Source: Sipunculus nudus (lineage: Eukaryota; Annelida; Sipuncula; Golfingiida; Sipunculidae). From it: a stretch of 64,000 bases of DNA. The notes below the pieces were generated by a model. It was given only the letters and a program-made list of their open reading frames with translations. It was not told the origin of the DNA and did no database searches. Within the stretch, counting starts at the first letter, position 1; every line of letters begins with the position of its first letter. Positions 48,071 to 59,610 of the stretch are shown in pieces. The DNA is taken from assembly GCA_026874595.1 (NCBI GenBank), contig CM049314.1, forward strand, positions 58,146,300 to 58,210,299, in the 5' to 3' direction. A program made the translations under genes and the position numbers.

Positions 48071-48424
48071 AGAACGCCTGTATTACGGTCACCATCGGGA
48101 CCGGATGAAAGTGGCCTTAATACAGGAGTGGCCGTTATTCAAGACTTGACCAGGAAAAGGGGGTTAAAATGTAACACGAAACCAAGTTCAAATCTTTATT
48201 ACAATCGACAAAATTAACGTATATACAGAGTATTAGTAAAATTATTGTTATCAATAAAAAATATTTACAATCACATCAACCCTATTTATAACAATTACCA
48301 ACAATATATACAAATACAGTGTTTGTTATTAAATTACAAACAGATTATATATCCATAATATTTGTACAAAGTTGTTGAACCACTGCCACATGACATCGTT
48401 CAGTATATCATTCCCTGTAGATAC

Positions 48425-48623
48425 ACACTGTCTTTATCTACTGGCATTTGCGTTTTCTTCATACTGTTCCATGATCTCTCGCTTCCGCTTAAGTATGATT
48501 TAAACTTGAGTTCGGCAGACACCATAGATATCTACTAGCTGTCGGCTGGTTTCTCTCGTGACTCTTCCTGATCAGATCTACCTTTTCTTTGATAGTAAGT
48601 TCATGTTTTTTCTCCGTCGCCAT
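48425..48623 (-). pseudogene. Tigger-like transposase N-terminal fragment
   Basis: From ATG 48623 (minus) the frame begins MATEKKHELTIKEKVDLIRK, the typical first helix-turn-helix of Tigger/CENPB transposases. A frame break follows within about 20 codons. The expected continuation (KRKREIMEQYEENANAS) is readable in another frame down to about 48435. Everything beyond the N-terminal DNA-binding part is missing. It reads as a residual DNA-binding region of an internally deleted element. Confidence 0.7.
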
Positions 48624-48779
48624 AATGGTCAAAGTGATTGGGACAGAATATAGGTAACATTTTATACATGTAACAATGTTTATTTTACCTTTATAATTAT
48701 TCATATATGAGTAAATTGTGCGATGTGTGCTGCACTGTTTTCGTTTGATGAACGTGTTCACAAGGACATTAAAGAGAGT

Positions 48780-49100
48780 TTAAAGATCCACAATTTGCCT
48801 AACGTTTCTGTGATGACATAGGGACCCGCTGGTTGTCATTCGTTAATTTAATGACAAACACCCTGTTTAAGATCCGGGTCGCACGACTGATTCACAAACC
48901 TAAACGCAGGTGGGTACACATGCCTTACTATTGTGCATACTAATGAGGCTGAGTGGGGTAGTACGACGCTGGTTACGTATCAAACTACTCAGTCACGATC
49001 GGGTGGTTACCTTTATCCAGGCACTCAATTGTGGACAGCGGACAATTGTGTAATGATATTGAGGTCAGAAGTGGCCGCTCGATTTGTTGAACCAATGTCA
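48780..49100. other. Non-coding interior of the Tigger-like element
   Basis: No transposase sequence is recognisable between the N-terminal fragment and the right terminus. It is probably transposon 5' untranslated and subterminal DNA. Confidence 0.4.
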
Positions 49101-49357
49101 CGGAGTCACTGCCCCTAACCGTAATTGAGGCGTTTCCCGGCCTGCGGGACCGAGAAACCTGGCCGTAATACGGAATAGAGGAGTGACCGTAATTGTAAAA
49201 TGATTATGAAAGATAACGTTCGAAATTTCGGGACCGGAAAATCTGACCGTTATAGACGTATTGACCGTTATTGAGGCGTTGCCGTTAGCAGGCGTTCTAC
49301 TGTATATATATATATACACTTCGATGGTCCTATAAAAGTGCGCAATCACACAGAGGG

Positions 49358-49530
49358 GAAGGTAATCTGGAGTAGCCAAGTGGTCAAGGCACCCGACCGG
49401 AAATCGGAAGATCGTGGGTTCGATTGCCACCTTCACTGAACCGAATTTTCTGTGGTTACCATTCCCATCTATATACAATGAACCAGCATGGATATTCATC
49501 TATCTATCTATCTATCTATGTATCTATATA
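49358..49530 (+). mobile_element. tRNA-Ser-derived SINE
   Basis: 49358-49434 folds as a tRNA-like cloverleaf. The acceptor strands GAAGGT and ACCTTC pair, the A box is 'agtagccaagtggtcaagg', the anticodon loop CCGGAAA gives anticodon GGA (Ser), and the T arm 'gtgggttcgattgccac' holds the B box. Variable-arm and acceptor mismatches mark it as tRNA-derived and not a working tRNA. An unrelated body follows and ends in (TCTA)n at about 49497-49530, a usual SINE tail. Confidence 0.7.
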
Positions 49531-49729
49531 TATATATATAAGTATAAATGATATGCGGTAATGCAGTCTTTTATCCGCGGTCTTACAGTGCTCTATGTTT
49601 GCAACAAAGCATAAGGATATGCTAAGTTATGTGATGAATCTGAACCAATATCACAATAATTTGAACTTCAGTCACCTGATGAGCCGATGAGGCGAAACCG
49701 ACAGTGATTCAGATTCATATACATACCTT

Positions 49730-49734
<5 letters not shown>

Positions 49735-49779
<45 letters not shown>
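49735..49779. repeat. (TA)n microsatellite
   Basis: About 22 TA units directly at the truncated 5' end of the LINE fragment. Confidence 0.95.
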
Positions 49780-49783
<4 letters not shown>

Positions 49784-51335
49784 CTGTATACTTGATCCCT
49801 TCCCCACTCCCCTTCTTAAGCAATGCATAGATGAACTTACTCCATTGATTACATTCATTTTAATTGTCTCTCTGTCAACAGGTACAGTCCCTTCTCAGTT
49901 CAAAGAGGCTTTTGAAGAAGCCGGGATTAGATACAAATGTCCTTAAACATTTTATGCCATTTTATGTCCGCGTATAGAAGGCGCCATAGCACAGAGACCG
50001 CCGTACTGAGTGCCATGGATGGTCTGCTGATGGCGGCAGACGAGAGACGCGTTTCTCTCCTAGCATTGTTGGACATCAGTGCAGCGTTTGACACGCTTGA
50101 TCATTCTATTTTGCTTAGAAGACTAGAAATTACCTTTGGTATGTTCGGCACGGCGCTTTCATGGTTCCCTTCGTACTTCGCCAATCGTTCCAAAGCTGTT
50201 ATGGTCGACGGTAGAAAATCAGACCCATGTACTTTGTTGTACGGGGTTCCCCAGGGATCAGTGTCAGGACCTTTATTGATCACTTTATATTCACAACCTC
50301 TACCTCGCATGATATCTGTACATGATTGTTCTTTTCATAAGTATGCTGATGACCCTAAACTGTCAAAAAGTAGTCAACCAGGTGAGTTCAGCTCTGTCCA
50401 GTTAAGCATACAAGCTTGTATTGAGGATATACTATCATGAATGACCAGCAACAAACTTCAATTGAATACTGACAAGACTGTCGGATCTAAACCCCTTCTA
50501 AGGATGATTGACAGTGAGTCTTTTAGCATTGGGGGCTGCACTGTTCCTTTTCAAAATTCAGTGAAGTATCTAGATGTTAAGATTGATCGTAATCTTTCAA
50601 TGCATGATTATATTAGTAGTATATGTCGTGCGGCCCTTCTCGAGCTCCGCCGTATAGCTTCAATCAGGCTTTTCCTCTCTATTAATGCGTGCTGTCAGCT
50701 CATTTGCGCCACTGTAATATCTCGCCTGGATTACTGTAATTCAGTTCTTGCTGGGTTACCTGCAGAGCAAGTCTCGCGGCTAGAGATGGTCCAGAATAAT
50801 GCTGCGCGTCTCATTTTTAAGAAGCGTAAGACCGACCACGTCACCCCGCTGCTCAAACAGCTCCATTGGCTTCCCGTCATGTACCGCATACAATACACAA
50901 TTGCTGTTTTTGTTTAACGCCGTTTTGATGACTCACTTCCATCATATTTGACTGATAAAATAATAACATATCGGCCTTTGCTTACGCTGCGCTCGGCTCG
51001 CGGAAATCTCCAAAGTGTAATATGAAAATCGGTGAACGTTCCTTCCGTTTCATAGCCCCAAAAGTCTGGAATTCACTTCCTTTTTCACTGAGAACATCTC
51101 CAACTCTTGTATCATTTAAAACTAATTTAAAAACGTATTTCTCTTAGCAAGCTTTTGGTTATTAATATGTATCTTTTTTTCTGGGTCAGGCACCGGGAGT
51201 AGATTTCCATGAAATTGTATATGGGTATGTGTGTGTGTGTGTGTGTGTGAATTGCGGTGTGAGTCCGACCATCGGAGAATTGGCGCTATATAAATACTAT
51301 ATTATTATTATTATTAGTATTATTATTATGCATAT
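49780..51335 (+). mobile_element. 5'-truncated CR1/L2-type non-LTR retrotransposon (LINE)
   Basis: Reverse transcriptase homology starts at ILDPFPTPLLKQCID (49797 on). It has an internal gap at about 49925-49960 and continues through SAYRRRHSTETAVL, LALLDISAAFDTLDHSILL (catalytic Asp region), GVPQGSVSGPLL and KYADD (the YxDD box). A stop at 50438-50440 splits it. The second part (50441-50917) covers the thumb region (LQLNTDKT, SRLDYCNSVLAGLP, HWLPVMYRIQY), and more C-terminal codons follow in other frames (FRFIAPKVWNSLPF). The 3' end 'gcgctatataaatacta' with a (TTA)n tail is typical of this LINE group. It is dead: truncated, with a stop and frameshifts. Confidence 0.85.
51229..51328. repeat. 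(TG)n and (TTA)n tracts in LINE 3' end
   Basis: (TG)n at about 51229-51249 and (TTA)n at about 51300-51328. The latter is the element's own tail. Confidence 0.9.
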
Positions 51336-51407
51336 TTATATATAAATATTGATTAAATTTGGTGATTAATAGAGGCACTTTGGAGACTTTTTAAACAAGT
51401 TTCCCAA

Positions 51408-51835
51408 AGCACAACTTACCATAAGCAATGGCTGTTTACAGATTGTCCCTTATCGACCAACTGTAATGTTTGAACCAGTTACACTGGAACATTTGAGAAA
51501 ACCATTGGACGAACAAATTGAATAGAAAATCAAGTGGAAGCACTGTTAATTAATAATGGAAAAAACAATTCTCATTTGGTCCTATAAAACGCAAGGTTGG
51601 ATCTCGATATAAGTATGTTTCAAAATTAAATATTTTTTTTTTTTATGTTGAGGCATGTTCGACTACGGTCATTAGTTCCGTGTCTTGGAACCACCTTATA
51701 CCTAAGACTGATTGATTGGACCTGCCCCTTTTACACAAGATAAGTTTCTATTCTTTATTTAGATCACATGCAGATGCCAAATTAACCAAACGTCCGGCCT
51801 CACTTAATATAAAATATAAGACCATTAAACATTTT
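51408..51835 (-). mobile_element. Inverted LTR-like segment at left of BEL/Pao fragment
   Basis: This is the reverse complement of the DNA at about 54040-54430 and 56790-57215, with moderate divergence. It is in the opposite orientation to the other end of the pol fragment, so the pair forms terminal inverted repeats of about 400 bp and not a normal direct LTR pair. Confidence 0.7.
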
Positions 51836-54430
51836 AATGGTCTAATTCATACGGTTGACATATAGCTTTTCCCTTGACGGAATCAAAATTCCTGAATAAT
51901 ATCTAGTTACAAAGAGAGTGGTCTTGAGTTTTGTGTCAAGGGTATTTGACCTTTTGGGGCTTATTGCTCCCTTTGTGATAAAAGGGAAATGTTTGTTACA
52001 AGATATCGCAATACTTGGATGTATCTTTGATGCTGAACGTCCAGATAACTTTAAGAAACAATTGCTTTAATAGATTAAAGACCTGGAAAAGCTCAAGTCC
52101 TGGTATATTCCCAGAACATACTCATATGAGGGTTTAAAAGACAGTGATGATATGACCCTTCATGCTTCGGGGATGCGAGTGAAAAAAAGCTTATGGGGCA
52201 TGTGTACGTTGTTGTCAAGTGCAAGGATGGGACTATGAAGTCCAGTTTAGTTCTATCAAATGCTAAAGTTGCACCTTTGAAACAATATCTTTGGCCAGGT
52301 TTAACTTCTTGGATCTTTGCTCTGTTGTAGACTCCTCGTGTTTGTTAGGGAGGCGTTACAGCTCCATGTCTATGTGACGTACCGATTTTGGACAGATTCA
52401 ATGGTAGCTTTAGCATGGATCAGAGCAAAACCCCATTGATGGAAGGTTTTTGTTAGAAACTGAGTCACTGAGATAGAGAAACTTACAGATCCTTTATTTT
52501 GGTGTCATTGTCCAGGTATAAAAAACCTGCTGATTTGTTAACGTGAGGAATTTCAGCTGATGAACTAATGAATTTCACTTTGTGGTTGTCTGGTCCTATG
52601 TCTCCAGCTGAATCACAAGAACACTTCACGGAAGACCGTAAACCTGTTTATACTGTGAGTCAGTTGATCAGTACTGTACAATGTAAACAAGCAACAACGG
52701 CCCCTTTGGTTGCAAGTAGTAGCCCACAATCACCAGTCTTTGATGTAACCTGGTGGGGTACCTTTGAAAGGTATATATTAGCGATGTTGGCTGGGTTCTA
52801 AGATTCCTGCACAATCTTCACATTTCGAATATCAGTGTCGTCCTGATCATCTTACATTTGAAGAACTGAGTAAAACAAAACTCACAATTTTCAAATCCAT
52901 TCAGTCAATGGATTCATACAATGCCAGATCATTCAAAGCAGCTATGTGTAAAATGATTAGTATATATGGGCCACTTAGTCCCAAGTGGAAGTACATAGTA
53001 CCCAGTGCCCCCTAGTGGGGAGGATTGTGGGAGAGATTAGTAGGAACAATCAAGTCAGCACTCAGAAAGACACTACGTACAAGGGCGCTAATTAGGTGCA
53101 AAGTAGAAACAACTCTACAAGAAGTTGGAGCAAGCATCAATCCTAGGCTCTTAAGATTTGTAGGTGATGATGTATCAGCTACTATGCCAATAACTCCTGC
53201 ACATTTTCTGCTTGGCAGGTCTTCAAGTTTCCAGCCTCCTGAGGTAGGTGATAAGGATTTATCTGAGTACATAGACTTGGTGATAGGGGCAGAGTTAGAA
53301 AGCAGTTATAAGGTCATTCCTGGTTGTTATGGAGCAATAACTATATCAGACAGCTGCCTCCTTGAAGGGATCTGAGGTGAAAGTAAGTTGAAACAGGGTT
53401 CTGTGGATCTTATCCGGGATGATGATAGACCTCGATCACAGTGGCCTTTAGGCTTGGTGAATGGGGTATTCCCTGGTCAAGATGGATATATGAGCTGTTA
53501 GTGTTAAAACAGCCAAAGGTATATTCATAAGACCCATTCATTTGCTACTAAAGTTGGAGGTTGCAGCTGAGCCGGATGATATAACACCGCTGTCTCATGA
53601 ATTTACCCAAATCCCAGTCCCAGGAACCATTGAGAACACCCAACCTGTTCAGTCCACGAGTATAAGTGATTCTTCTAACGCTGCTGATCCCATGCCTATA
53701 AAAAGATATGGCAGACAAATTAAAACTGTCCAAAGGCAGGGGTTTCAAGGTCCATCTTTCCACTCCACATTATATTGTTTTTTATATGTATATTTAATGA
53801 CAGTATGTTATTGACTTCGATGTGAAACAGGTTTATTAATACATTTCAAAGCATCAATTTTTATCATGTCAATGTGCACTATTAATATATCCATATTCAA
53901 ATGCATTTTTTTTTGTTTTGGTCACGCAATGTTTTCTATTGTCGGAACCTTGCACTTAACATATCACTTCCGGAAATGTCTAAGGGCCGTTAAAGTCGTT
54001 TGGAAAAGAATAGGTGTGTTTCTAAATCTGTTTTTACGTATAGTGGTCTTTTATTTAAGGTCGGACGTTTGGTTATTTGGGCATCCACATGTGATATAAA
54101 TAAAGAAAACAAACATATCTTGTGTAACAGGGGCAGGACCAATCAATCAACCTTAGGTACTAAGCTGTTACAAGACCCAGAACTGATGACCGTAGTCAAA
54201 CATGTCCCAACATGAAAATAAAAAGGATATTTAATTTTGAAACATATTTATATAGATGTACAGATATTTGCACAGAGAGGTCCAACCTTGCTTTGAATAG
54301 GACCAATTGAGAATTGTTTCGTCTTTTATTGATTAACAATTGTTCCACTTGATTGTTTATTCTACTTGTACGTCCTATGTTTTTCTCAAATGTTTAAGTG
54401 TAACTGGTTCAAACATTTCAGTTGGTCGAC
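51836..54430 (+). pseudogene. pol: BEL/Pao pol 3' fragment plus LTR, tandem copy 1
   Basis: The order matches the end of BEL/Pao pol: RNase H/connection region (about 52140-52460, with an ADLLT..GISADEL phrase at 52527-52565), then TWWGTFERYI, then the integrase C-terminal part (WERLVGTIKSALRK from 53028, TPAHFLLGR near 53194), then a Pro/Ser-rich tail ending at 53814. Frames change several times; a stop interrupts the APWWGG region near 53012, and another frameshift separates 53375 from 53542. A purine stretch (ggaaaagaatagg, about 54001-54013) precedes a TG that may open the LTR. Gag, protease and most of reverse transcriptase are missing. It is a dead fragment. Confidence 0.8.
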
Positions 54431-57185
54431 ATTTCCGTGTCTTGGAACCACCTTATACCTAAGACTGATTGATTGGACCTGCCCCTTTTACACAAGATAA
54501 GTTTCTATTCTTTATTTAGATCACATGCAGATGCCAAATTAACCAAACGTCCGGCCTCACTTAATATAAAATATAAGACCATTAAACATTTTAATGGTCT
54601 AATTCATACGGTTGACATATAGCTTTTCCCTTGACGGAATCAAAATTCCTGAATAATATCTAGTTACAAAGAGAGTAGTCTTGAGTTTTGTGTCAAGGGT
54701 ATTTGACCTTTTGGGGCTTATTGCTCCCTTTGTGATAAAAGGGAAATGTTTGTTACAAGATATCGCAATACTTGGATGTATCTTTGATGCTGAACGTCCA
54801 GATAACTTTAAGAAACAATTGCTTTAATAGATTAAAGACCTGGAAAAGCTCAAGTCCTGGTATATTCCCAGAACATACTCATATGAGGGTTTAAAAGACA
54901 GTGATGATATGACCCTTCATGCTTCGGGGATGCGAGTGAAAAAAAGCTTATGGGGCATGTGTACGTTGTTGTCAAGTGCAAGGATGGGACTATGAAGTCC
55001 AGTTTAGTTCTATCAAATGCTAAAGTTGCACCTTTGAAACAATATCTTTGGCCAGGTTTAACTTCTTGGATCTTTGCTCTGTTGTAGACTCCTCGTGTTT
55101 GTTAGGGAGGCGTTACAGCTCCATGTCTATGTGACGTACCGATTTTGGACAGATTCAATGGTAGCTTTAGCATGGATCAGAGCAAAACCCCATTGATGGA
55201 AGGTTTTTGTTAGAAACTGAGTCACTGAGATAGAGAAACTTACAGATCCTTTATTTTGGTGTCATTGTCCAGGTATAAAAAACCTGCTGATTTGTTAACG
55301 TGAGGAATTTCAGCTGATGAACTAATGAATTTCACTTTGTGGTTGTCTGGTCCTATGTCTCCAGCTGAATCACAAGAACACTTCACGGAAGACCGTAAAC
55401 CTGTTTATACTGTGAGTCAGTTGATCAGTACTGTACAATGTAAACAAGCAACAACGGCCCCTTTGGTTGCAAGTAGTAGCCCACAATCACCAGTCTTTGA
55501 TGTAACCTGGTGGGGTACCTTTGAAAGGTATATATTAGCGATGTTGGCTGGGTTCTAAGATTCCTGCACAATCTTCACATTTCGAATATCAGTGTCGTCC
55601 TGATCATCTTACATTTGAAGAACTGAGTAAAACAAAACTCACAATTTTCAAATCCATTCAGTCAATGGATTCATACAATGCCAGATCATTCAAAGCAGCT
55701 ATGTGTAAAATGATTAGTATATATGGGCCACTTAGTCCCAAGTGGAAGTACATAGTACCTAGTGCCCCCTAGTGGGGAGGATTGTGGGAGAGATTAGTAG
55801 GAACAATCAAGTCAGCACTCAGAAAGACACTACGTACAAGGGCGCTAATTAGGTGCAAAGTAGAAACAACTCTACAAGAAGTTGGAGCAAGCATCAATCC
55901 TAGGCTCTTAAGATTTGTAGGTGATGATGTATCAGCTACTATGCCAATAACTCCTGCACATTTTCTGCTTGGCAGGTCTTCAAGTTTCCAGCCTCCTGAG
56001 GTAAGTGATAAGGATTTATCTGAGTACATAGACTTGGTGATAGGGGCAGAGTTAGAAAGCAGTTATAAGGTCATTCCTGGTTGTTATGGAGCAATAACTA
56101 TATCAGACAGCTGCCTCCTTGAAGGGATCTGAGGTGAAAGTAAGTTGAAACAGGGTTCTGTGGATCTTATCCGGGATGATGATAGACCTCGATCACAGTG
56201 GCCTTTAGGCTTGGTGAATGGGGTATTCCCTGGTCAAGATGGATATATGAGCTGTTAGTGTTAAAACAGCCAAAGGTATATTCATAAGACCCATTCATTT
56301 GCTACTAAAGTTGGAGGTTGCAGCTGAGCCGGATGATATAACACCGCTGTCTCATGAATTTACCCAAATCCCAGTCCCAGGAACCATTGAGAACACCCAA
56401 CCTGTTCAGTCCACGAGTATAAGTGATTCTTCTAACGCTGCTGATCCCATGCCTATAAAAAGATATGGCAGACAAATTAAAACTGTCCAAAGGCAGGGGT
56501 TTCAAGGTCCATCTTTCCACTCCACATTATATTGTTTTTTATATGTATATTTAATGACAGTATGTTATTGACTCCGATGTGAAACAGGTTTATTAATACA
56601 TTTCAAAGCATCAATTTTTATCATGTCAATGTGCACTATTAATATATCCATATTCAAATGCATTTTTTTGTTTTGGTCACGCAATGTTTTCTATTGTCGG
56701 AACCTTGCACTTAACATATCACTTCCGGAAATGTCTAAGGGCCGTTAAAGTCGTTTGGAAAAGAATGGGTGTGTTTCTAAATCTGTTTTTACGTATAGTG
56801 GTCTTTTATTTAAGGTCGGACGTTTGGTTATTTGGGCATCCACATGTGATATAAATAAAGAAAACAAACATATCTTGTGTAACAGGGGCAGGTCCAATCA
56901 ATCAACCTTAGGTACTAAGCTGTTACAAGACCCAGAACTGATGACCGTAGTCAAACATGTCCCAAAATGAAAATAAAAAGGATATTTAATTTTGAAACAT
57001 ATTTATATAGATGTACAGATATTTGCACAGAGAGGTCCAACCTTGCTTTGAATAGGACCAATTGAGAATTGTTTCGTCTTTTATTGATTAACAATTGTTC
57101 CACTTGATTGTTTATTCTACTTGTACGTTCTATGTTTTTCTCAAATGTTTAAGTGTAACTGGTTCAAACATTTCAGTTGGTCGAC
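54431..57185 (+). pseudogene. pol: BEL/Pao pol 3' fragment plus LTR, tandem copy 2
   Basis: A near-perfect repeat of 51674-54430 at an offset of 2,757 bp (2,755 toward the end, from a shorter T-run near 56664). It carries the same stops and frame breaks as copy 1, with a few substitutions (for example VSDKD for VGDKD). The fragment was therefore already broken before it was duplicated. It begins with a truncated inverted LTR-like piece and ends with the LTR-like segment. Confidence 0.85.
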
Positions 57186-57306
57186 TAGGGGCAATCTGTA
57201 AGAAGCCACTGCAGATGATAAGTGTAGGGGGTGGAATAACCAACCCCCCCCCCCCCCCCCCCCCCGGTGATCCGCTCCTGGGAACAGGCGTGCACGATAG
57301 TTGTAT
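56790..57306 (+). repeat. Inverted repeat 2, left arm
   Basis: Matches the reverse complement of 59087-59610: LTR-like DNA, 'gtcgactaggggcaatctgt', a 22-C run (57244-57265) and 'ggaacaggcgtgcacgatag'. A further matching pair lies inside it (57676-57830 with 58945-59091). Confidence 0.85.
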
Positions 57307-57429
57307 GGAGCCAGTTGAATTGGTCCCTGTGAAAGAAATCCGTACTTTGCCTTGGCGTTCCAATTTCTCACAAGCTTTTATTAACTACGGAAGAAAGCTG
57401 ATTATCATCATGTATTAAATGCTTCATGT

Positions 57430-57830
57430 GACACTTTGAATGCAACATAAAAGGAAACTAAAATAAACTGATCATACGCTTACACTGCTACACCAAGGTC
57501 CTCCCTGATAAAGTGGTTAAACAACTTCACTGCAAAATCAAGGTCCTGATAAAATGCTTAGACTCTTTCACTGCAATGTCAAGGAACACTTTGCAACACA
57601 ATTTTATTGCAACTTCAAAGTACTCTTTGGTAAAGTGGCCATAAACTGTCACCCCAACATCAAGGATCTCTTTGATAAAGTGTTCAGACACATCACAGTA
57701 ACTCCAAGGCTCTCTTTCATAAATTGAGCAGGCAATTAAACGGAAACATTAAGGCACTCTTTGATAAAGTGGTTTGACACTTGTCCTGCAACAATAAGGC
57801 CATCTTTTATAAAGTGGACGAGCCAATAGT
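57430..57830 (-). repeat. Minisatellite, ~55-60-bp unit (left block)
   Basis: Repeated 'tttgataaagtgg(t/c)..aca' and 'tgcaac(a)tcaagg' words at irregular spacings of about 55-60 bp. The unit is the reverse complement of that at 58480-59090. Confidence 0.7.
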
Positions 57831-58479
57831 TGTGGACAAGAAGTAGACCCCATGAAACAAATGAATCAATATCACAGGCGTTTTACTGGCTGATTGCATA
57901 ATCAAGATAAAAGTCCATTTGCTAAAAAAAAAAAAAACCTGGGATGCATGCATCCGGTTACTTTACAAGCTCGGTTCAGACCAGCCTAGACCGGATGCCC
58001 TTGTGCCGATTCATACCAAGGGTAGAAACCAAGATTATTCGTCCAATTAATAGTCAATGAGAAGGTCAGAGGTAAATGCTACGTTGATCCAGAGACATGT
58101 TTATTCAACACTTAATATTTAATGATGCATGAATAACATTGGTCATTCTGTATCAGATTCCATGTTACTGTTAACAAGGCGGCTCCCCAAATTCAAAAGG
58201 GATTATATTCTGACGTTTACTTCAAAGTTGACCTGATCAGATATTGTAAAAGCAATCCATTAAAAAAAGCTCGTAGACTAATGTAACTCAGAATTGCAAA
58301 TATGGCGTTATGTATTCCCCCTTTCTTGCTGTCAAGTATACAGTATCCTTGACTTCTCCTACCTTAAACTCTGGCTTCAGAGCTCAATAACATGAATTAT
58401 TTTTCCTTGAATCTGCTTGAAACCTCAGGTTAACCATTCTCACTGTTAAAAGGGAGGTTGTTGAACATTTCAGACAACG
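57831..58479. other. Loop of inverted repeat 2: unassigned DNA
   Basis: Nothing recognised apart from an A-tract (about 57925-57937) and a short partial palindrome 'gggatgcatgcatcc'. Confidence 0.5.
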
Positions 58480-59090
58480 TATCCCGACCACAAACAAATG
58501 ATATCTATTCAGGGGTAAAGTGGGTCTTGATGATGCGGCGAAAGTGTCCGACCACTTTTTTTGGGTCTTGATGTTGTGTCCGATCATTTTATCAAAGAGG
58601 GCCTTGATGTTGCAGTTATTATCTGACTCTCTGTCTGACCGTCTCACATCAAAGTTTCTGACCACCTAATGAATGATGGCCCTGCTGCAGAAGATAAGTG
58701 TCTGACTATTTTATTAAAGAGGGCCTTGATATTGCCATGAAAAAGGACTTGATGTTGCACTGAAAGTGTCTGCCCATTTTATCAAAGAGGGATCGATGTT
58801 GCAGGATTGTCTAACCTCTTTACTAAAGTTGGCCATGATTTTGCAGGAAAAGTGTCTTACCATTTATTTTCAAGAAGGCTCTGATGTTGCAATGAAGGTA
58901 TTTGGCCAATTTACTAAAGTAGGCATTTATGTTTCAGTAAAGGTGACTGACCACTTAATTAAAGATGGCCTTATTGTTGCAGGACAAGTGTCAAACCACT
59001 TTATCAAAGAGTGCCTTAATGTTTCCGTTTAATGCCTGCTCAATTTATGAAAGAGAGGCTTGGAGTTACTGTGATGTGTCTGAACACTTT
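58480..59090 (+). repeat. Minisatellite, ~55-60-bp unit (right block)
   Basis: Units read roughly 'tttatcaaagagggccttga' followed by 'tgttgcagtgaaagtgtctg' and 'accac'. About ten diverged units. Open frames here (for example 58766-59032) are products of the unit. Confidence 0.8.
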
Positions 59091-59610
59091 ATCAACTATC
59101 GTGCACGCCTGTTCCCAGGAGCGGATCACCGGGGGGGGGGGGGGGTTGGTTATTCCACCCCCTACACTTATCATCTGCAGTGGCTTCTTACAGATTGTGC
59201 CTAGTCGACCAACTGAAATGTTTGAACCAGTTACACTTAAATATTTGAGAATAACATAGGACGAACAAGTAGAATACACAATCAAGTGGAACAATTGTTA
59301 ATCAATAAAAGACGAAACAATTCTCAATTGGTCCTATTCAAAGCAAGGTTGGACCTCTCTGTGCAAATATCTGTACATCTGTATAAATATGTTTCAAAAT
59401 TAAATATCCTTTTTATTTTCATGTTGGGGCATGTTTGACCACGGTCATCAGTTCTGGGTCTTGTAACAGCTTAGTACCTAAGGTTGATTGATTGGACCTG
59501 CCCCTGTTACACAAGATATGTTTGTTTTCTTTATTTATATCACATGTGGATGCCCAATTAACCAAACGTCCGACCTTAAATAAAGGGACCACTATACGTT
59601 TTATATGGTC
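59087..59610 (-). repeat. Inverted repeat 2, right arm (LTR-like)
   Basis: Reverse complement of 56790-57306, including a 15-G run (59131-59145). The homology stops near 59610, about where the LTR-like segment itself begins. Confidence 0.85.

Larger units (their letters stand above)
48067..49302 (-). mobile_element. Non-autonomous Tigger/pogo-like DNA transposon
   Basis: The left end GTAGAACGCCTGTATTACGG (from 48069) mirrors the right end, whose complement reads CAGTAGAACGCCTGCTAACG. Subterminal 'aacggtca' and 'cgggaccgg' words occur at both ends. TA repeats flank both sides, so the TA duplication cannot be separated from the microsatellites. At 1.24 kb it keeps only the transposase N-terminus (minus strand, from 48623). 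Confidence 0.75.

Noticed and set aside
53004-53030. CTCF-like match 'ccccactagggggcactggg' (minus strand), repeated near 55765
   Set aside because: It lies inside decayed BEL/Pao integrase coding sequence (the conserved APWWGG region with a stop mutation), so the resemblance is probably incidental.
58766-59032. 88-codon frame in the right minisatellite block
   Set aside because: The frame follows the 55-60-bp minisatellite unit and overlaps another open frame; no domain.
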